Positions 6,300-11,346 of a DNA stretch of 11,346 bases are shown piece by piece. The translations under genes were made by a program, and so were the position numbers. This DNA comes from an uncultured Lachnospiraceae bacterium (GTDB taxonomy: Bacteria > Bacillota > Clostridia > Lachnospirales > Lachnospiraceae), in contig CANCYO010000081.1 in the NCBI GenBank assembly GCA_947382415.1, positions 1 through 11,346 on the forward strand. Reading direction: 5' to 3'. Each line of letters opens with the position of its first letter. The stretch's first letter is position 1. The notes under the pieces are model-generated. The model made no database searches. It was not told where the DNA came from and worked only from the letters and a program-made list of their open reading frames with translations.

Positions 6300-7591
6300 G
6301 TACACAGACAATAGCGATATTGGTATTGCTGATCAGCTTTGCGGTGATGATCTTTCTGCGTTTCCCCATAGCGTATGCGGTTGCGCTGTCCTCTCTGTTG
6401 TGTCTGATGTATCAGGGGCTTCCGTTTACGACGATCTGCCAGCAGATGGTGAAAGGGATTAACTCCTTCAGCCTGATGGCCGTGCCGTTTTTTATCACAA
6501 TGGGATGCCTGATGGGCAGCGGGGGGATATCGGAGAAACTGATCGCTCTGGCCAATGCCTGTGTGGGCTGGATGACGGGCGGTATGGCCATGGTAAACAT
6601 TGTGGCTTCCTATTTCTTTGGAGGCATATCCGGTTCGGCGGCTGCAGACACTGCTTCTCTGGGGAGTATTTTGATTCCGATGATGGTGGACCAGGGATAT
6701 GACGACGATTTTTCCACGGCGGTGACCATCACATCTTCGTGCGAGGGGCTTTTGGTGCCGCCCAGCCACAATATGGTCATTTACGCCATGTCGGCCGGCG
6801 GTGTGTCGGTGGGAAGCCTCTTCCTGGCCGGATATATACCGGGAGCGCTGCTTGCGGTATCGCTTATGATAGGTTCTTATATCATTTCAAAGCGCAGGCA
6901 CTATCCCAAGGGAGATAAATTCAGTTTTATCAATCTGATCAAACAGCTCGGAGTCTCCTTCTGGGCACTGGCGGCGGTGATCATTGTTGTGGTGGGAGTC
7001 GTTGGCGGCTGGTTTACGGCTACCGAGTCGGCGGCAATCGCGGTAATCTACAGTCTGATCGTGAGTATGTTTATCTATAAGGGGCTTGATTGGAAAGGTG
7101 TGTGGAAGGTATTGGAAAACTGCGTCGATACGCTTTCCATTGTTTTGATCCTGATCTCCACCTCCAGCATTTTCGGCTATTGCCTGACGACGCTTCATGT
7201 GCCGAAAATTGCGGCAAGCGCGATCATAGGCCTGACGGATAATCCGATCCTGATAGCGCTGTTGCTGAATCTGATCCTGCTTGTACTGGGCTGTATCATG
7301 GATATGGCGCCCATCATTCTCATCGCGACGCCGATCCTGCTTCCCATCGCTACATCCATCGGCATCGATCCGATCCAGTTCGGAATCATGATCGTGCTCA
7401 ATTGCGGAATCGGTCTTTTGACGCCTCCGGTGGGCTCCGTATTGTTTATCGGTTCCGCCGTGGGTAAGGTGAAGATGGAGAGGGTGGTAAAGGCCACGCT
7501 GCCGTTTTATATCTGTATGATCGCGGTGTTGCTGTTACTGACATTTTTCCCGGGAATCACTATGTTTCTGCCCAATTTGTTTAAGAGTTAA
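6296..7591 (+). CDS. dctM: TRAP transporter large permease subunit (DctM family)
   Basis: A 431-residue polytopic membrane protein with at least ten hydrophobic segments. It is the transport-catalysing subunit, an elevator-type secondary carrier that in characterised TRAP systems is driven by a sodium gradient. Family motifs are GGISGSAAADTASLGS from G109, GLLVPPSHN from G151, and GLLTPPVGS from G373. The two GLL-x-PP copies reflect the known internal duplication of the fold. Length and motifs look intact. The start is fixed by AAAGGAGGGG at 6281-6290 and a 4-nt overlap with dctQ. DctP, DctQ and DctM together form a complete TRAP system, and nothing here suggests a QM fusion. Confidence 0.95.
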   Translation: MSTQTIAILVLLISFAVMIFLRFPIAYAVALSSLLCLMYQGLPFTTICQQMVKGINSFSLMAVPFFITMGCLMGSGGISEKLIALANACVGWMTGGMAMVNIVASYFFGGISGSAAADTASLGSILIPMMVDQGYDDDFSTAVTITSSCEGLLVPPSHNMVIYAMSAGGVSVGSLFLAGYIPGALLAVSLMIGSYIISKRRHYPKGDKFSFINLIKQLGVSFWALAAVIIVVVGVVGGWFTATESAAIAVIYSLIVSMFIYKGLDWKGVWKVLENCVDTLSIVLILISTSSIFGYCLTTLHVPKIAASAIIGLTDNPILIALLLNLILLVLGCIMDMAPIILIATPILLPIATSIGIDPIQFGIMIVLNCGIGLLTPPVGSVLFIGSAVGKVKMERVVKATLPFYICMIAVLLLLTFFPGITMFLPNLFKS

Positions 7592-7629
7592 GGATTTTGG
7601 TATCTGCAGGGATAGAAAGGATTGTTGCT

Positions 7630-8127
7630 ATGGTTTACCAATATAAATGTAAGGTGAGAGCCGTGGATCTTTGGGTCTTGTCCATGTATCGCACTTATCG
7701 TTCTCTTGTGGGCGTATGCAATATTGTATTCGGAATCGCAATCATTCTTTTGACTCTGCGCTTTTGGAATCAGGCGGGGGATGTGGTACAGGCCATACTT
7801 TTACTGATGTGCCTGATCATTCCGGTGATCCAGCCGGTCTGCGTGTATTTAAGGGCGAAAGCCCAGGTGTCCGTCATTCCGCAGGGAACGGAACTCGTCT
7901 TTGCGGAGGACGGCATCCAAGTGACGTTGGGGGATGAGAGAGAGCATATCCCATGGAATAAAGTCAGGGGAGTGAGCCGGGAAGCGGGTATTGTCATTGT
8001 ATACACGGACGCCAGTCACGGCTATATGCTCACTCCGGGAGTGCTGGGAGCCGGGAGAGCGGACTTTTATCGCTATGTTGAGACCAGGCTCAGGGCTCAG
8101 GCGCCTCCCTCCAAACGTAAGTCCTGA
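7630..8127 (+). CDS. YcxB-like membrane protein, 165 aa
   Basis: A small membrane protein of unknown function. Two hydrophobic helices (about 26-44 and 52-73) are followed by a soluble domain at about 85-155 that resembles the YcxB-like C-terminal domain (PF14317-type): TELVFAEDGIQVTLGDE, then IPWNKVRGV, then VIVYTDASHGYML. The basic tail ends PSKRKS. I choose the ATG at 7630 because AGAAAGGA (7614-7621) lies 8 nt upstream; an in-frame TTG at 7597 would add 11 residues but has no comparable SD. It sits 38 nt after dctM on the same strand, so it is probably cotranscribed with the transporter. It could modulate transporter or kinase activity, but no direct evidence shows this. Confidence 0.75.
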   Translation: MVYQYKCKVRAVDLWVLSMYRTYRSLVGVCNIVFGIAIILLTLRFWNQAGDVVQAILLLMCLIIPVIQPVCVYLRAKAQVSVIPQGTELVFAEDGIQVTLGDEREHIPWNKVRGVSREAGIVIVYTDASHGYMLTPGVLGAGRADFYRYVETRLRAQAPPSKRKS

Positions 8128-8170
8128 AGGCGCGATGGGATTGTTGATTTAGTGTAAGGATGGTATTTTC

Positions 8171-9679
8171 ATGAGAAAACGCCTTAGGACAGTATGGCAG
8201 TCCTTAAAAATAAAACAGAAAATCAAATTGTTTACCAACATTGTGTTTTTTTTGATTTTGTTTTCTATTTTTCTGGATGCCTGGACCCTGAAATATTCAT
8301 TATTTGATTTTTATGCTATTCTCAACAGTAATTCCATCGCCAGCGATTTTGTGCAGGCTATGGAGAGTGAGACGGCTTTATTTGAGACTTTTGTCAAGAC
8401 GGGAAAAGAAGAAGATCAGATAAAACTGGACGAGGCCATAGCATATACAGAGAAGATTGTTGCGCAGCTTCCTTACGAATATCAGAAGACCGGCGAAAGG
8501 CGGTATGCCAAAACCTGGTCTATTCTCAATATGTATCAGGTATATTGCGGTAAAAGAAGCCATGTTTTGAACGAGGGGGAGAAAACCGCAGAGTATATCA
8601 GGGAGTTGTATGAAGTCTATGATATTCAGGCGTATCTGCAAAGTTACGCCAAGGAACTCATGCGGGATACGCTTGAGGACGGAGTGAGCGCGTATTCGGG
8701 CAAGATACGGATGATCACTGCCATACCCGTGCTGGTGATCCTGTTTGAGATTCTGTTCTTTTTTTGTACCCGCAAGCTGTCGGAGCTAATGAACAGTTCC
8801 ATCGTATCGCCAGTCGTGGAACTGGCGGAAGCCTCGCGCAGAATTGCGGAAAATGATTTTTATATAGACGATATCAAGGTCCGGAGCGGCGATGAGCTGG
8901 GCGAACTTGTGACGGCGTTCAACAAAATGAAATATGCTACCGGGGAATATATCATGGCTTTGGAGGAGAGGCGAAGCGCGCTGGATCTGTACCATGCAGA
9001 GGAGATGGAAAAGCTGGAGATCGCTGCGCGCCTGGATGCCATGGAGCTTGAGCTTTTAAAGAGTCAGATCAACCCGCATTTTCTGTTTAATACCCTGAAT
9101 GTGATAGGCGGAATGGCGGATCTTGAGGGCGCCCAGACCACGGAGAAAATGATAGCGGCGCTGAGCTCGCTGTTTCGTTATAATTTGAAAACGCCGGAGA
9201 AAAAGGTCTCTCTGACGAGAGAACTGAAGGCGGTTAAGGATTATATGTTTTTGCAGGAAATGCGTTTCGGGGGCAGGATAACCTGTGAAACAGATTGCAG
9301 GACGGACGCGGAGCTTGTGATGATACCGACGTTTACCATTCAGCCTCTCGTGGAAAACGCGATCATACACGGACTTGCCTCAAAGGAAACGGGAGGGCAG
9401 ATAGTGATACGGATCAGGGAACGGCGGGAAATGATCAGTATCGTCGTGGCCGATAACGGGAACGGAATGGACAGGGAGACGCTGAGGCGTTTGAGGCAGA
9501 ATCTGGGCGCGGAGGGATCGGGCAGGACAAACAGAATGAGCATTGGCCTTTTTAATATTTACAGAAGGGTTCATATGATGTATGAGGGCGGCACAATGCA
9601 GATACACAGCAGAGCGGGAGAAGGTACGATTATCAGGATCTGTATAAAGGATGAGAGGTGCAATCATTTTGAGGAATGA
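8171..9679 (+). CDS. YesM-type sensor histidine kinase
   Basis: A 502-residue membrane sensor kinase. TM1 (about 21-38) and TM2 (about 181-200) flank an extracellular region of about 140 residues that looks all-helical and has no recognisable PAS/Cache motif. A HAMP linker (about 201-255) and a coiled-coil stretch (about 260-295) follow. The His_kinase (PF06580) region has phospho-acceptor H303 in QINPHFLFN. The ATPase domain has an N box with N396 (PLVENAIIHG), a G1 box with D428 (DNGNGM), a G2 box near G459 (SIGLFNIYRR) and GEGT near the end. All expected catalytic residues are present. It starts 43 nt after the YcxB-like gene with an AAGGA SD and overlaps the response regulator. It probably senses the transported solute, perhaps through the binding protein encoded downstream. 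Confidence 0.95.
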   Translation: MRKRLRTVWQSLKIKQKIKLFTNIVFFLILFSIFLDAWTLKYSLFDFYAILNSNSIASDFVQAMESETALFETFVKTGKEEDQIKLDEAIAYTEKIVAQLPYEYQKTGERRYAKTWSILNMYQVYCGKRSHVLNEGEKTAEYIRELYEVYDIQAYLQSYAKELMRDTLEDGVSAYSGKIRMITAIPVLVILFEILFFFCTRKLSELMNSSIVSPVVELAEASRRIAENDFYIDDIKVRSGDELGELVTAFNKMKYATGEYIMALEERRSALDLYHAEEMEKLEIAARLDAMELELLKSQINPHFLFNTLNVIGGMADLEGAQTTEKMIAALSSLFRYNLKTPEKKVSLTRELKAVKDYMFLQEMRFGGRITCETDCRTDAELVMIPTFTIQPLVENAIIHGLASKETGGQIVIRIRERREMISIVVADNGNGMDRETLRRLRQNLGAEGSGRTNRMSIGLFNIYRRVHMMYEGGTMQIHSRAGEGTIIRICIKDERCNHFEE

Positions 9680-10493
9680 GAGATGCAGTATTCTGATCGC
9701 GGATGACGAACCGATCGAAAGAATGGTGATCAGTAAGACCATACGGAACTATTTTCAGGAGGAACTGGAGATCTTTCAGGCTGAGAACGGGCGGGAAGCA
9801 ATAGAGATTTTTAATAAGCAAAAGTGCGATATCGTCCTGCTGGACATCTCAATGCCGGGAATTGACGGTCTGGAAGCGGCGGAGCAGATTCGCAGTCAGA
9901 GCAATGAGTGCTGTATTATATTTTTGACCGCACATGACGAGTTTGATTTTGCAAAACGGGCTATAAAAGTGAAGGCACTCGATTATCTGTTAAAGCCCAG
10001 TGCAAAAGAGGAACTGTTGGCGGTTCTGGAAGAAGCCGTGTATCTAAGCGGACGAAAGTCCGCAAGGGAGGGCGGAAATTCCCATGGGATCGTATGTCCG
10101 ATGGAGAATGGCGGGGAGCAGGGGGCCGAGGAGCAGGAGGCCGTAAAAAAGAGGCTTCTCACCGGATATGTGAGCGAGTATATTGAGGCGCACTACATGG
10201 AAGATATCTCCCTGCAAGATGTGGCCGGGCAGTTCAATTATTCTGACGCGTATTTCTGCAGATTCTTCAAACAGAATTTTGATAAGAATTTTATAATGTA
10301 TTTATCCGAAATCCGGATAAACAAAGCCAGAGAACTGCTTTCCGATATAACGGTAAATGTGAAGGATATCGGGCAGAGAGTAGGTTATCGGGATTCAAGT
10401 TATTTTACGAAGGTTTTCAAGCGTGTCACGGGCATGACGCCCAGCGAATATCGGTACAGATACGGGAATACGGACGACGGGGTTGGCAGGTGA
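9651..10493 (+). CDS. YesN-type response regulator with AraC DNA-binding domain
   Basis: A 280-residue cytoplasmic regulator. The receiver domain (about 13-130) has acidic pair D18/D19 (ADDEP), phospho-acceptor D65 (LLDISMPGIDG), the FLTAHDE switch segment and K115 (LLKPS). A variable acidic linker (about 131-165) leads to two helix-turn-helix units of an AraC domain (about 170-270), with ISLQDVAGQFNYSDAYFCRF and the family motif VGYRDSSYFTKVFKRVTGMTPSEYR. It is the cognate partner of the overlapping YesM-type kinase and probably activates the TRAP promoter upstream of 4609. The start is uncertain. ATG 9651 has AAAGG directly abutting it, while TTG 9669 has GAGAGG at 10 nt and gives the more usual short receiver N-terminus (274 residues). 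Overlap with the kinase is 29 or 11 nt accordingly. Confidence 0.95.
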   Translation: MRGAIILRNERCSILIADDEPIERMVISKTIRNYFQEELEIFQAENGREAIEIFNKQKCDIVLLDISMPGIDGLEAAEQIRSQSNECCIIFLTAHDEFDFAKRAIKVKALDYLLKPSAKEELLAVLEEAVYLSGRKSAREGGNSHGIVCPMENGGEQGAEEQEAVKKRLLTGYVSEYIEAHYMEDISLQDVAGQFNYSDAYFCRFFKQNFDKNFIMYLSEIRINKARELLSDITVNVKDIGQRVGYRDSSYFTKVFKRVTGMTPSEYRYRYGNTDDGVGR

Positions 10494-10494
10494 A

Positions 10495-11301
10495 ATGAAA
10501 AAAGCGTATTATTTTGCGGGGGCAGCGGCGGTTCTGATATTGGCCGTCTTGCTGCTGTTTACCAGAAACAGGGCGAATGTGCCGGAATATGTTTTTTCCT
10601 ATGCAGAGAATCAGACCAGCGATTACCCTACCACCATGGGAGGGATCAGATTTGCGGAATTGGTGGAGGAGAGAACGCAGGGGCGTATCATAATCAATGT
10701 GAGAGCGGAGAGCCAGTTTGGGTCCGAGGCGGAAGTGATCCGGCAGATGCGTTACGGCGGAATAGATTTTGCCAGAATTTCACTGGCTCAGATATCGGAT
10801 TCCATACCCGGGATGAATGTGCTGCAGCTCCCATATCTGTATGAGGATGCTTCCCATATGTGGCGAGTGCTGGACGGCGAGATCGGCGAACGCTTCCTGA
10901 ATTATCCGGAGCAGTACGATCTGATAGGTCTGTCATGGTATGATGCCGGGGCCAGGAATATATATTGTTCGACGAAACCGGTGAGGACGCTGGAAGACAT
11001 GAAGGGGCTGCGCATTCGGGTACAGGAGGCCGACACCATGTCCCAGATGATCACGGCTTTGGGAGCGGTTCCGGTACAGATTCCCTATGACAGGGTCTAT
11101 GCATCTCTTGAGCGCAATCAGGTGGACGGTGCGGAAAATAACTGGTCCTCATATGTGGCCATGCAGCACTATGAGGTGGCAGGATACTATACCGTGGATG
11201 AACATATCCGCATACCGGAAATGCAGATATGCGCAAAACACACATGGGAACAGCTTTCTGCCGAGGACAGGCAGATCCTGTTGGAATGCGCAAAGGAATC
11301 G
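10495..11301 (+). CDS. Second TRAP-type (DctP family) solute-binding protein, 3'-truncated, candidate sensor subunit
   Basis: A reading frame open from ATG 10495 to the adapter at 11302 gives 269 residues of a DctP-family protein normally about 330 long. The N-terminus is a hydrophobic helix (about 5-22) after MKK, with no cysteine near its end. It is therefore a cleaved signal peptide or an uncleaved membrane anchor, not a lipoprotein. Conserved features are R175 (GLRIRVQEAD), equivalent to R206 of the transporter's binding protein, and the segment DRVYASLERNQVDGAENNWS. The start is 1 nt after the regulator stop (TGAAATG) with only a weak SD, so translation is probably coupled and modest. 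Its position in the kinase/regulator unit suggests a ligand-presenting sensor rather than the main transport receptor; this is inference. Residues read past 11301 are adapter. Confidence 0.9.
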
Positions 11302-11346
11302 AGATCGGAAGAGCGTCGTGTAGGGAAAGAGTGTTGCGAGACGTGG
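11302..11346 (-). other. Illumina TruSeq Read 1 / P5 adapter (not genomic)
   Basis: Bases 11302-11334 match the reverse complement of the TruSeq Read 1 adapter, starting AGATCGGAAGAGC. The next eight bases (TGCGAGAC, 11335-11342) occupy the i5 index position and GTGG fits the following P5 segment except at the last base. The adapter truncates the second binding-protein gene and adds false residues (RSEERRVGKEC) to its frame. It also gives the familiar DRKSVV false C-terminus in another frame. Confidence 0.98.

Noticed and set aside
6260..6769. 169-codon - strand open frame rich in His/Arg
   Set aside because: Antisense to dctM; the composition is typical of reverse-read membrane-protein codons.
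7597..7629. TTG start extending the YcxB-like protein by 11 residues
   Set aside because: ATG 7630 has AGAAAGGA at 8 nt and starts a normal N-terminus; the TTG has no comparable site.
8101..8133. GCGCCT/AGGCGC inverted repeat around the YcxB-like stop codon as a terminator
   Set aside because: The stem is only 6 bp with a loop of about 21 nt and no T-run follows, so I cannot support termination before the kinase gene.
8141..8169. TTGTTG and TATTTT with 17-bp spacing as a promoter for the kinase gene
   Set aside because: The -10 would end 1 nt before the start codon, upstream of any possible transcript containing the SD at 8156-8160.

Overview
The window is an 11.3 kb fragment of bacterial DNA with Illumina library adapter at both ends. 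Bases 1-45 are the tail of a P7/TruSeq Read 2 adapter and bases 11302-11346 are a TruSeq Read 1 adapter in reverse complement, each with what looks like an 8-base sample index. Genuine genomic sequence therefore runs from about 46 to 11301. All real genes lie on the + strand. They are tightly packed, with short gaps or overlaps and mostly strong Shine-Dalgarno sites. The strong AGGAGG-type sites, a Gram-positive-style lipoprotein linker, a YesM/YesN-type two-component pair and moderate GC suggest a Clostridia/Firmicutes bacterium, probably Lachnospiraceae-like. That placement is inference; no rRNA or other taxonomic marker is present.

Region A (46-4481) is a probable operon. It holds the C-terminal part of a GH3-family acyl-adenylate enzyme, two tandem paralogous radical SAM proteins with cobalamin-binding-like N-terminal domains, and a GNAT-like acyltransferase whose start overlaps the second radical SAM gene. 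An enzyme that activates carboxylic acids, two radical enzymes and an acyltransferase look like a small biosynthetic or tailoring pathway. I do not recognise it as a characterised one. It runs off the left end, so the pathway is incomplete here.

Region B (4482-4608) is the only sizeable non-coding gap upstream of a new unit. It holds a 9-bp-period direct repeat, a TATGAT box without a good -35, a perfect 10-bp inverted repeat whose right arm covers the ribosome-binding site, and a smaller hairpin that competes with that arm.

Region C (4609-8127) encodes a complete TRAP transporter: a lipoprotein binding protein (DctP), the small membrane subunit (DctQ) and the large membrane subunit (DctM). 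An intercistronic hairpin follows dctP. A YcxB-like two-helix membrane protein comes last.

Region D (8171-11301) encodes a YesM-type sensor kinase, an AraC-type response regulator, and a second DctP-like binding protein. The second binding protein starts 1 nt after the regulator's stop codon and is cut by the right-hand adapter. The simplest model is a solute-sensing module: the second binding protein (membrane-anchored, no lipobox) presents ligand to the kinase, the kinase phosphorylates the regulator, and the regulator activates the TRAP promoter in region B. The transported solute cannot be read from the sequence; TRAP systems usually carry organic acids.
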